A program made the translations under genes and the position numbers. Below are positions 14,201 to 20,638 of a DNA stretch of 20,638 nucleotides, one piece after another. The DNA comes from a virus, in the IMG/VR virus record IMGVR_UViG_3300017746_003039, positions 1-20,638 of that record, one strand, 5' to 3'. The stretch's first letter is position 1; each line of letters starts with the position of its first letter. Under the pieces are notes generated by a model, which was given only the letters and a program-made list of their open reading frames with translations, had not been told where the DNA came from and ran no database searches.

Positions 14201-17200
14201 TTTGATTACTTTGAACACGGCGCTGGAAATTTCTTTAGTGTAGATAGTTATACTGGTTTTGATTATGGAAGCATACCTGCATATACATCTGATGTAAGTG
14301 GCGAGACATTTCAATTGAGAGATGTTTTAGATTTTAGACCAAGAGTTATCGATGCTTCTACAATTAATTCTGGAGGTGTGGATAGAACATTCGATGGTAC
14401 AGGTGGTTCAATTATAGAAACTATGAAAGTTGGTACAGATGTTACTGCTGACTTAGAATATTATTTAGGTAAAAAAGCTAGAGTTTATGTTACTTTTCAA
14501 GGAAAATTTAAAGTAGTAGAAGGACCGTCCTCTTTAGATCCTAATTTTGGAGAACCATTAAAAGAGGCTATGCACCTTTATGATTTAGATATTCCTCCAT
14601 ATACATTTAATACAGAGGATATTTCTATAAAGCCAATTGAGAATAAAAGATATACAATGAGAGATATTGGTAATATCGAAAAGAGATTAGAAAATGTTGA
14701 ATACTATACTCAACTTTCTTTATTGGAAGCAGCTGCAACTGGTATGCAAATACAAGACGCTGACGGATTTGACAGATTTAAAAATGGTATCATTGTAGAT
14801 AACTTTACTGGTCATGGTATAGGAAATGTATCAGATAATGATTATTCTATTGCTATGGATATGGCTGCAGGAGAATTAAGACCTGCGTGTCATTCTGATA
14901 ATGTTAATTTAATTGAGTCTGATAGTTTACTTGCAAATTCAGATATAATGAACTCCTCTGGAAATGCATTAACTTCTTTCAATGCTGATACTATTCGTGA
15001 AACAAATGGTTATCAACTAACAGGTGACTTAATTACCTTACCATATTCAGAAATTCATTTTCTTGAGCAAACACTTGCAAGTACAACTGTTAATTTACAA
15101 CCATATGAGGTTATATCATATGTTGGTAGTATGAAATTAGATCCAGATACTGACGAATGGAAAGATACTCAAACTCTTCCTGAAATGACAGTAACAATTC
15201 CTGGTACATTTGATATATTATCAAGTGTTGCTGGAGCATTTCCTCAACAATTAGGAATGGGTACTATATGGAATAACTGGAATAACAACTGGGCAGGTGT
15301 TGATATTGCTGGTAGTCAAAGAATTGCTGCAACTACTACAAATTCAAGTAGAACTACTTCCACAAGGACTCAAAGAACTGTAACAAATACTAGCACTAGG
15401 AGAGAAATTGAAAGAATTAATGTGCAACAAGTTAATAATAGATCAAGAACAGGTATTCGTACAAGTTTAGTTCCTGGTGGATTACAAACACAAAGTTTAG
15501 GTAATAGAGTTGTACAAGTTGCTTTTGCACAATTTATGAGAGCAAGAGATGTTAAGTTTACTGCTAACGGTTTACAACCAAATACTAGATTTTATCCTTT
15601 CTTTAATGAAGAAGATGTTAGTATTTTTACTAAACCAACAACTATTACTCCAGGAACTTACAATCCTTTTAGTCAAATTGCAGCCAATCAACTAATAACT
15701 GCAACTTTAGATACTGTTGTAAATGGTGCTCTTGGTGATCCTTTGATATCAGACTCGACAGGAAAAGTTACAGGTGTTTTCTCAATTCCTGATCCAACAA
15801 CTGGTTTTGATGTTACAAATACAACTAGAATAGTGCCTGATTCATTGATGACCACTCTACCAAATCAAAGTAGAGCGATAGGTGGATCGACAGGAAGAAC
15901 AGTAAGTACGGTGAAATTTAGAGTTGGAACAAAACCATTTAGACTTACAAGTAGTTCCAATAATTCAAAAATAGAAAATTTAGTATCAAGTGCTGAAACT
16001 GATTACACTGCTAAAGGATTGTTAGAAACAGTACAAGGTACAGTTACCTCTAGTCGAGAAGCAAAAATTCAAAGAACTAATTTAGCTGAAAGTAGTGTTG
16101 TGTTGGGATCTATTGGTAGTAGAATTACAAGAGATGAATCATTTACAGCTACAACTGTTAATAGAACTCCTATAGCACAACCTCCTCGAAGAAGAGGCGG
16201 CGGCGGCGGTGGACAAGGCCCAGCAAGAGAAGGTAGATTCAACGGTAATAGAACTAGGGGACCTGGAGGCCCTCCTTCTCGTGGTGATAGAAGAGGTGGA
16301 GGTTCTCCAAGAGATGGAGGTAATCCAGGTGGAAATCCTGGCGGTCGTTCTGGCGGAAGAGGCGGAAGAGATGGAGGTAATCCAGGAGGAAATCCTGGTG
16401 GCGGTCGAGGTGGTCGAGGCGGTCGAGGTCGTGATCCTATATGTCAGTCCTTTGATGTCGATATGCCAGATGGAATATTTGTTACTTCGATAGAGTTATT
16501 CTTTAAAAAGAAAAATTCTTCTGCAGGAGTTAATGTTCAATTACGAACTATGGAAAATGGATATCCTACAACAACAGTTTTACCATTCGGTGAAGCATTT
16601 GTTGAGGCAGCTGATATTAACACCTCAGATGATGCTAGTTCGGGAACACTATTTGTATTCCCAAGTCCTGTATATTTAAATGCATATACAAGATATGCTT
16701 TTATGGCAGAATCAACCTCAAAAGAGTATGAGATGTACACCGCTAGAATGGGACAAAAAACATTAGATTCTAATAGATTAATTTCTAAACAACCAACATT
16801 AGGTGGTATGTTTAAATCACAAAATGCAAGCACATGGACTGCTGAACAAAATGAAGATGTTAAGTTTACATTAAATCGTGCTTTATTTGATGTAACTGCT
16901 TCAGGAAATGTTCAACTAGTTAATGATGTTATTCCAACTAAAGTATTAACACAAAATCCTATTACAACAATTTCAGGCATACTAAACGAAGCATTGGATG
17001 ATAGTGAAACAACTATTACACTAGAAAATATTTCTGATTTTCCGAGTGCAGGAACTATATTAATTGGTTCTGAACAGATTACATATACAGGAAAATCAGG
17101 TAATGATTTAACTGGTTGTACAAGAGGTGCAGGTGGTACAACTGCCGCAACAGCTAGTGATGGTGCTGCTGTTGGATGTAATACGCTTGTAGTTAATCAT

Positions 17201-18166
17201 AGAAATCACGGTATGCATAGTACTTCTCATAATGTTACTATATCTGGTGTTCCTTCAGGAACATATAACGGTATTGCTTCAGCAAACATAAACGGAACAT
17301 ATGATACAATAGATAATATTAAATTAGACTCTTACACAATTGTAGCACAAAATTCTGATTTTGCAACTGCCTCTGGTGATGTTGGTGGAACTACGGTGCA
17401 AGCAACTCGTAATATACTCTATGATGTAATACAACCTATTGTAGGAAATATACTAATACCAGGCACCTTTATTAATGCAACTTTAAGAAAGACTGGTGGA
17501 AGAACACTTGAGGCCAGTGAAACAGAATTTACGCTTCAGTCAGCCTCAAAAGCAAAAGGATTAGAAATAAATCAAGATTTATATTTAGAGAGTCCTGGAA
17601 TGGTATGTTCACAAATTAACGAAACAAACGAGATGTCTGGAAGTAAATCAATGGCATTAAAACTTAATATGAATTCACCTTTTGATAATATAAGTCCTGT
17701 GATTGATACTAAGAGATTAAGTGCAACTTTAATTGCTAATAGAATTAATAATCCTATTGATGGCACAACTCCTGATTTTAAAGAAGAAACAACAAATCAG
17801 GGCGGAAGTGCTGCTGCGAAATATATTACAAGACCTGTTGTATTAGAAAATGAATCAACTTCTTTAGATGTTCGCTTATCTGCTCAAGTACCTTCAACAG
17901 CAGCAGTTAAAATGTATTATAGATTATCTAATGCTGATGATGCTAGAAATATGGATGACCTTGCATGGATTGCTTTTAATGCTGATGGAAGTCCTGATAG
18001 TGCGGTTGATCCAACAGATGATGGAGTTTCATTTAAAGAATTACAATTTAGTTTTGCAAATGCTCCAACATTTACTGCATTTGCATTAAAAATAGTTTTA
18101 ACTGGAACAAGTTCTTGTTATCCACCAAAAGTTAAAGACATGAGAGGTATTGCTTTGGCAGTATAA
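11300..18166 (+). CDS. Giant DUF4815-type virion/tail protein with internal Arg-Gly-rich segment
   Basis: A 2288-aa protein, the largest in the window. The N-terminus (FNVSPYYDDFDESKDFHRVM, then PAFAVQARELTATQSLLQNQ and FAHGAMVIPG) is the start of DUF4815 proteins of marine T4-like phages, which are thought to be baseplate or tail-fibre structural proteins. Around residues 490-620 are beta-repeat modules (GTSGATGVVESIT, GGHNFLEGQQIIIAGVSG). Near residue 1007 lies DVLDFRPRV, and near 1117-1144 RYTMRDIGNIEKRLENVEYY followed by TQLSLLE, a family motif that looks helical. W1324-W1332 form a Trp/Asn cluster. Residues 1628-1713 are an Arg/Gly-rich segment; 1714-2288 form beta-rich C-terminal domains. 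AGGAAA five bases upstream supports the ATG. It sits where T4 keeps genes 9-12, none of which is recognised here, so it may do their work. Confidence 0.85.
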   Translation: MPSKTDFNVSPYYDDFDESKDFHRVMYRPAFAVQARELTATQSLLQNQIEKMGDHMFAHGAMVIPGQINVDLEYFAVKLTSFTGTLSLYNGETLTGNSSGMVAEVVGFVATDGTDPDTLFVKYRNAGTNNTQQQFTDGEIVTSGQTAASTAVVSTCAVGSAAHIDAGTYYINGFFVNVDAQTLVLEKYFSDPSYRVGLTITETFITSTDDTSLLDNATGSSNENATGAHRFKIDLTLAKLALESTADASFVELLRMNEGRITEMVQSTKNAHLEDTLARRTFDESGNYTVKNFELDIRESLKSGTNRGIFSADNDGTTDDTGVTPTDALLAVGFSSGTAYVKGHEVRKVGTTFIDLNKARDFDTSSGITTRFNIGSFVNVQDVFGTPDISFVSGDIQSYKALRLVDTAHGTRGTVFGTSLAHVFDIGRAKTRAFEYSSGNAASPDSGTSSHLSSGSVADVIFKHFLFDIEMFSHVNITGKMSGALTDGDILTGGTSGATGVVESITTEGSAVITGATSADPVVVTCSGGHNFLEGQQIIIAGVSGITDINTTHTVKDPTATTFKLFTAQSAETTTPAGVDGSGYSSFSGSGGTAKHTTIVLSNIQGEFSPGEAVTAPTNSRSGTIQFDSLGCKGFQQKDFNQVKGISMAGSPTYTANVSLDSVSGEHKTLTGNITVANSATAVIGSGTRFKSELIIGDSITFSDNANTTVTRLVESINSDTSLELTAAVGSSDVTTSAPFTRRRTKLQEAGKNSAIAKIPYDVVKTLLTTDNDGVSDTSFKVRTQFTLTLSASGTGSLTAGTNEIFTAFDNKDFTVSIMSTGSVGTGAVGDVISLSTANDFTLGGSPTGKTLTINLGSGYNGHKIKILATLSTSVVGAKSKTSLSGTQTVDTLALVSKSAISLGKADVHKLESVFMAADFSTAATSSDTNITDRFDLDTGQRDNFYDIGRLKLRPGKQIPTGRLLINFDYFEHGAGNFFSVDSYTGFDYGSIPAYTSDVSGETFQLRDVLDFRPRVIDASTINSGGVDRTFDGTGGSIIETMKVGTDVTADLEYYLGKKARVYVTFQGKFKVVEGPSSLDPNFGEPLKEAMHLYDLDIPPYTFNTEDISIKPIENKRYTMRDIGNIEKRLENVEYYTQLSLLEAAATGMQIQDADGFDRFKNGIIVDNFTGHGIGNVSDNDYSIAMDMAAGELRPACHSDNVNLIESDSLLANSDIMNSSGNALTSFNADTIRETNGYQLTGDLITLPYSEIHFLEQTLASTTVNLQPYEVISYVGSMKLDPDTDEWKDTQTLPEMTVTIPGTFDILSSVAGAFPQQLGMGTIWNNWNNNWAGVDIAGSQRIAATTTNSSRTTSTRTQRTVTNTSTRREIERINVQQVNNRSRTGIRTSLVPGGLQTQSLGNRVVQVAFAQFMRARDVKFTANGLQPNTRFYPFFNEEDVSIFTKPTTITPGTYNPFSQIAANQLITATLDTVVNGALGDPLISDSTGKVTGVFSIPDPTTGFDVTNTTRIVPDSLMTTLPNQSRAIGGSTGRTVSTVKFRVGTKPFRLTSSSNNSKIENLVSSAETDYTAKGLLETVQGTVTSSREAKIQRTNLAESSVVLGSIGSRITRDESFTATTVNRTPIAQPPRRRGGGGGGQGPAREGRFNGNRTRGPGGPPSRGDRRGGGSPRDGGNPGGNPGGRSGGRGGRDGGNPGGNPGGGRGGRGGRGRDPICQSFDVDMPDGIFVTSIELFFKKKNSSAGVNVQLRTMENGYPTTTVLPFGEAFVEAADINTSDDASSGTLFVFPSPVYLNAYTRYAFMAESTSKEYEMYTARMGQKTLDSNRLISKQPTLGGMFKSQNASTWTAEQNEDVKFTLNRALFDVTASGNVQLVNDVIPTKVLTQNPITTISGILNEALDDSETTITLENISDFPSAGTILIGSEQITYTGKSGNDLTGCTRGAGGTTAATASDGAAVGCNTLVVNHRNHGMHSTSHNVTISGVPSGTYNGIASANINGTYDTIDNIKLDSYTIVAQNSDFATASGDVGGTTVQATRNILYDVIQPIVGNILIPGTFINATLRKTGGRTLEASETEFTLQSASKAKGLEINQDLYLESPGMVCSQINETNEMSGSKSMALKLNMNSPFDNISPVIDTKRLSATLIANRINNPIDGTTPDFKEETTNQGGSAAAKYITRPVVLENESTSLDVRLSAQVPSTAAVKMYYRLSNADDARNMDDLAWIAFNADGSPDSAVDPTDDGVSFKELQFSFANAPTFTAFALKIVLTGTSSCYPPKVKDMRGIALAV
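16181..16438 (+). repeat. Arg/Gly-rich (RGG-like) coding repeat inside the giant protein
   Basis: Codes for residues 1628-1713, made of RGG, GGR, RGGR and GGNPGGNPGG units. A 57-base near-repeat starts at 16312 and again at 16369 (AGATGGAGGTAATCCAGG in both). The stretch is visibly rich in GGC, GGT and GGA codons in an otherwise AT-rich gene. It keeps the frame of the gene on both sides. Confidence 0.85.
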
Positions 18167-18173
18167 TTAAATT

Positions 18174-18398
18174 ATGACAAAACTTAAAGTTGAAGGACAT
18201 CCAAATTTAGTTAGAGATACAAGATCACAAGCAATCATCAATACAGACTCAAGTGCTTATGCTCGTTACATGGCAAGAAAAGCAAAAACAGCAAAAAAAG
18301 ATGATGAAATAAGAGATGTAATTCGAGATGTTAACGAGTTAAAAAATGAAATGAGAGAAATTAAAGATTTAATTATTGGATTAAAAGATGGCAGATAG
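18174..18398 (+). CDS. Small coiled-coil protein between giant protein and fibres
   Basis: A 74-aa protein. Residues 1-30 are hydrophilic (HPNLVRDTRSQAIINTDSSA), followed by a basic stretch (YARYMARKAKTAKK) and a heptad-patterned helix at about residues 43-71 (IRDVIRDVNELKNEMREIKD, then LIIGLKDG), likely a coiled coil. Short proteins with this N-terminus occur beside structural genes of marine T4-like phages, but their role is not known to me. It starts seven bases after the giant gene and overlaps the first fibre gene by 11 bases, so a role as a small trimerising or connecting virion part is plausible. No clear ribosome site; TATAAT at 18162-18167 lacks a -35 and may be chance. Confidence 0.7.
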   Translation: MTKLKVEGHPNLVRDTRSQAIINTDSSAYARYMARKAKTAKKDDEIRDVIRDVNELKNEMREIKDLIIGLKDGR

Positions 18399-19641
18399 AT
18401 CAGTAGCGACCGCAGATACACTAGCAGTTTTTAGACGAGAAGTGAATTCTACTGCGGCTGATATAGGAGATATTGCTGATATATTAAGTGCAAGTGGTTT
18501 TATCGCTTCTGCTACAGATATTGTTGAGTCTATTACTTTATTAAATACTGAACTACCTGAAATTACAACGGATGCATTTATATTTCCTGGTGGGTCAATG
18601 ATATTTGAGGGTGCAACTTCAGATGATTTTGAAACTACTTTAGCAATTACAGATCCAACTGCTGATAGAACTTTTACTTTTCCTGACGCAACAAGTTCAG
18701 TTTTAGTTAGAGAGGCAACTCAAACACTAACAAATAAAACATTAACTACACCTACAATTACAAGTGGCGTTTTAAATACTAGTGTTTCGGGTAGTGCTTT
18801 TTTAGACGAAGATAACATGGCGTCTGATAGTGCAACTAAGGCAGCAAGTCAACAATCTATTGTTGCATATGCAGATAGTATTATAGGTACTTTGAATATT
18901 AATTCAGATAGTGGTAATATATCTATTGGTACAGGTAGTGAAACATTAACAATTGCTGGTGGTACTGGTATTGATTCAGTAGGATCTGGTAATTCTTTGA
19001 CACTAAATATTAATAATACAGTTGCAACATTAGATGGAACTGAAACATTTACAAACAAGACTTTAACAAGTCCTACTTTAACTAGTGCTGTTTTAAATAC
19101 TGCTGTTTCTGGTAGTGCTGTGCTTGATGAAGATAATATGGCGTCTGATAGTGCGACTAAAGTTGCAACACAGCAAAGTATTAAAGCATATGTTGATGAC
19201 TCAATTGACGCTGATATGGATTTAGTTTTCGCTGCAGATAGTGGCGGTTCGTTAAACATTGTTATGGATTCAGAATCACTTACACTTGCAGGCGGTACTG
19301 GTATTACTACTTCTGGTTCTAGTAATACGGTTACTTTTGCAATCAATAATACGGTTGCAACTTTAACAGATAGTCAAACTTTAGTGAATAAAACTTTTAC
19401 AAGTCCGACACTAAATGTACACGATTTTACAGGAACTCAAACTGGTTTAGGTGTTGGTAGTGGGGCAATTATATTTGAAGGTGCAACTGCTGATAATTTT
19501 GAAACTACATTAACAGTAGAAGATCCAACTCAAGACAATACAATAACTTTACCAAATGCAAGTGGAGATATTATAACAGATACAACAAATCCAAGAGATA
19601 CTAAAGCATTTTTATTTAGTATGGTCATGGCAATGGGATAG
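18388..19641 (+). CDS. Tail fibre-like repeat protein, copy 1
   Basis: A 417-aa fibre-type protein. Residues 1-60 (MADRSVATADTLAVFRREVN, then STAADIGDIADILSASGF) look like a helical attachment end. Next comes a FEGATSDDFETTLAITDPT module (73-91), then a repeat array starting at residue 111 with TQTLTNKTLTTPTITSGVL, SGSAFLDEDNMASDSATK and QQSIVAYAD; the second unit begins 107 residues later and a partial third 111 residues after that. A second FEGAT module follows, and the protein ends KAFLFSMVMAMG. Such units are found in tail fibres of marine phages and probably form a trimeric beta-fibre. No receptor-binding head or intramolecular chaperone is recognised, so it may be a shaft or short fibre. 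Its ATG overlaps the coiled-coil gene. Confidence 0.82.
   Translation: MADRSVATADTLAVFRREVNSTAADIGDIADILSASGFIASATDIVESITLLNTELPEITTDAFIFPGGSMIFEGATSDDFETTLAITDPTADRTFTFPDATSSVLVREATQTLTNKTLTTPTITSGVLNTSVSGSAFLDEDNMASDSATKAASQQSIVAYADSIIGTLNINSDSGNISIGTGSETLTIAGGTGIDSVGSGNSLTLNINNTVATLDGTETFTNKTLTSPTLTSAVLNTAVSGSAVLDEDNMASDSATKVATQQSIKAYVDDSIDADMDLVFAADSGGSLNIVMDSESLTLAGGTGITTSGSSNTVTFAINNTVATLTDSQTLVNKTFTSPTLNVHDFTGTQTGLGVGSGAIIFEGATADNFETTLTVEDPTQDNTITLPNASGDIITDTTNPRDTKAFLFSMVMAMG
18718..19371 (+). repeat. Two tandem fibre repeat units in copy 1
   Basis: Unit 1 is 18718-19038 (321 bases) and unit 2 is 19039-19371 (333 bases); a partial third begins at 19372. Each opens with a T[QE]T[LF]TNKTLT-type block and includes LDEDNMASDSATK and LAGGTGI or IAGGTGI. 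They are similar at DNA level as well (for example GAAGATAA[CT]ATGGCGTCTG). Confidence 0.8.
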
Positions 19642-19645
19642 AAAT

Positions 19646-20638
19646 ATGGCAGATAGATCAGTAGCAACAACGGATACCTTAGATACACTAAGAACCACAT
19701 TTAACTCGACAGCGGGTGATGTAGGTGATATTGCAGATTTACTAAGTGCTAGTGGCATAATCGCTTCGTCAACTGATATTGTTGAAGCAGTTAATGCTAT
19801 GAATACTGAGGTTACTGCAATTAAAAATGGTACAGCAGTATTTGAAACTAAAATTACTTTTGAAGGTGCAACTGCTGATGACCATGAAACAATTTTAGCG
19901 ATTACAGATCCTACTGCTGATCGTACTATTACTTTTCCAGACGCAAGTGGTACTGTCGCAACTACAACTGCTACTGAAACATTTACAAATAAAACTTTAA
20001 CAAGTCCTGTACTTACAAGTCCTGTGTTAAATACCGCTCTTTCAGGTACTGCATTTTTAGATGAAGATAACATGGCGTCTAATAGTGCAACAAAACTTGC
20101 TTCGCAACAATCTATTAAAGCATATGTTGACTCTGTTGCAACTGCTGTTGATCTAGACTTTCAAGGAGATAGTGGTGGTGCATTATCTATTGATTTAGAT
20201 TCAGAAACATTAACACTTGCTGGTGGCACTGGTATTGGAAGTGTAGGTTCAGGTAATACAGTAACTTTTGCAATTGATGGAACTGTGGTACAAAAAGACG
20301 CAACTCAAACATTAACAAGCAAAACATTAACTACACCAACAATTACAAGTGGTGTTTTGAATACTGCTGTTTCAGGTACTGCATTTTTAGATGAAGATGA
20401 TATGAATTCTAATAGTGCAACTAAACTTGCTTCTCAACAATCAATCAAGGCATATGTTGACGCCCAAATTACTGCTCAAGACTTAGATTTCTCGGCAGAT
20501 AGTGGGGGTGCGTTAAGTATTGATTTAAATAGTGAATCTATAACATTTACTGGTGGTGCTGGTATTACAACTACAGGATCAGGAAATGTAGTTACTTTTG
20601 CAATCAATTCAGATGTAGTAACTTTAACAGATACACAA
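19646..20638 (+). CDS. Tail fibre-like repeat protein, copy 2, partial at right edge
   Basis: The first 331 residues are visible. It is a tandem paralogue of the preceding gene: the first 20 bases are identical, and MADRSVAT, GDIADLLSASG and STDIVEA repeat the attachment end. A FEGATADDHETILAITDPTA module follows, then repeat units starting at 19973 and 20303 with a 330-base (110-aa) period, and the window ends as a third begins (20633). GGGATAG just before the ATG may act as the ribosome site, and only four bases separate it from the previous stop. It may carry the receptor-binding end that copy 1 seems to lack, but the C-terminus is out of view. Confidence 0.85.
   Translation, partial: MADRSVATTDTLDTLRTTFNSTAGDVGDIADLLSASGIIASSTDIVEAVNAMNTEVTAIKNGTAVFETKITFEGATADDHETILAITDPTADRTITFPDASGTVATTTATETFTNKTLTSPVLTSPVLNTALSGTAFLDEDNMASNSATKLASQQSIKAYVDSVATAVDLDFQGDSGGALSIDLDSETLTLAGGTGIGSVGSGNTVTFAIDGTVVQKDATQTLTSKTLTTPTITSGVLNTAVSGTAFLDEDDMNSNSATKLASQQSIKAYVDAQITAQDLDFSADSGGALSIDLNSESITFTGGAGITTTGSGNVVTFAINSDVVTLTDTQ
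19973..20632 (+). repeat. Two tandem 330-base fibre repeat units in copy 2
   Basis: The units are 19973-20302 and 20303-20632, exactly 330 bases each. Both encode ALSGTAFLDED or AVSGTAFLDED, SATKLASQQSIKAYVD, then DSGGALSIDL and an AGGTGI/TGGAGI segment. They correspond to the 321- and 333-base units of copy 1. Confidence 0.82.

Noticed and set aside
16209-16493. 94-codon frame overlapping the Arg/Gly-rich segment in another frame
   Set aside because: It is a Val/Glu/Leu-rich shadow produced by the GGT/GGA/AGA repeats; there is no ribosome site, and the main frame stays open on both sides.
18162-18173. TATAAT six bases before the ATG at 18174, as a second leaderless promoter
   Set aside because: No -35 at suitable distance and no TAGTG core; the sequence is the AT-rich end of the giant gene, so chance is likely.
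18849-19346. 165-codon leftward frame opposite fibre copy 1 (and a 153-codon one at 19612-20073)
   Set aside because: These are antisense shadows: they arise from the Ser/Thr/Ala-rich repeat coding of the fibres, show no family, and cover the repeat units in the same way in both genes.
1-20638. tRNA genes, CRISPR arrays, insertion sequences, integrase or attachment sites
   Set aside because: No cloverleaf-like sequences, regularly spaced identical short repeats, transposase-like proteins or inverted-repeat ends were seen on reading both strands; the only tandem repeats are inside coding regions or the promoter gap.

Overview
The window looks like part of the genome of an AT-rich, T4-like contractile-tailed phage of marine type. 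The clearest evidence is an ordered baseplate-wedge block on the + strand (PAAR spike tip, gp25, gp6, gp7, gp8). It is followed by a giant DUF4815-type virion protein and by tail fibres built from the FEGAT / TLTNKTLT repeats that are common in marine myophages. The gp7 and gp8 calls rest on segments recalled from the T4 proteins. The host cannot be read from the sequence; a low-GC marine bacterium such as SAR11, or a cyanobacterium, is an inference from base composition and protein style.

Layout. Positions 1-3019 are a leftward (- strand) cassette of ten small, tightly packed genes, many coupled by ATGA, TAATG or short overlaps. Read in the direction of transcription it runs from a 79-aa unknown protein through seven small unknowns (one with predicted membrane helices, one with a small beta-barrel-like domain) to a DUF3310 (SaV-like) protein, and ends in a nucleoside phosphorylase/MTA-SAH nucleosidase-like enzyme cut by the left edge. 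About 310 non-coding bases (2470-2779) and the divergent gap (3020-3099) hold three sigma70-type leftward promoters that share one core. The two promoters in the 310-base gap lie in a diverged tandem duplication.

From 3100 to the right edge everything reads rightward. Three exact copies of the T4 late-promoter box TATAAATA precede the nuclease gene (3062), gene 25 (4265) and gene 8 (9781). The first late unit encodes a staphylococcal-nuclease-like protein with a poly-lysine tail, a 34-aa lysine-rich microprotein with a similar tail, a 69-aa unknown and a PAAR spike-tip protein. The second encodes gp25, gp6 and gp7; the third encodes gp8, the 2288-aa protein, a 74-aa coiled-coil protein and two tandem paralogous tail-fibre genes, the second cut by the right edge.

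Working model: the leftward cassette is early/middle takeover and nucleotide metabolism, and the rightward block is late virion assembly (baseplate wedge plus adsorption apparatus). The most unusual points are an Arg/Gly-rich (RGG-like) segment inside the giant virion protein, the shared lysine tails of the nuclease and microprotein, a possibly leaderless leftward gene, the duplicated promoter unit, and the tandem repeat-built fibres.
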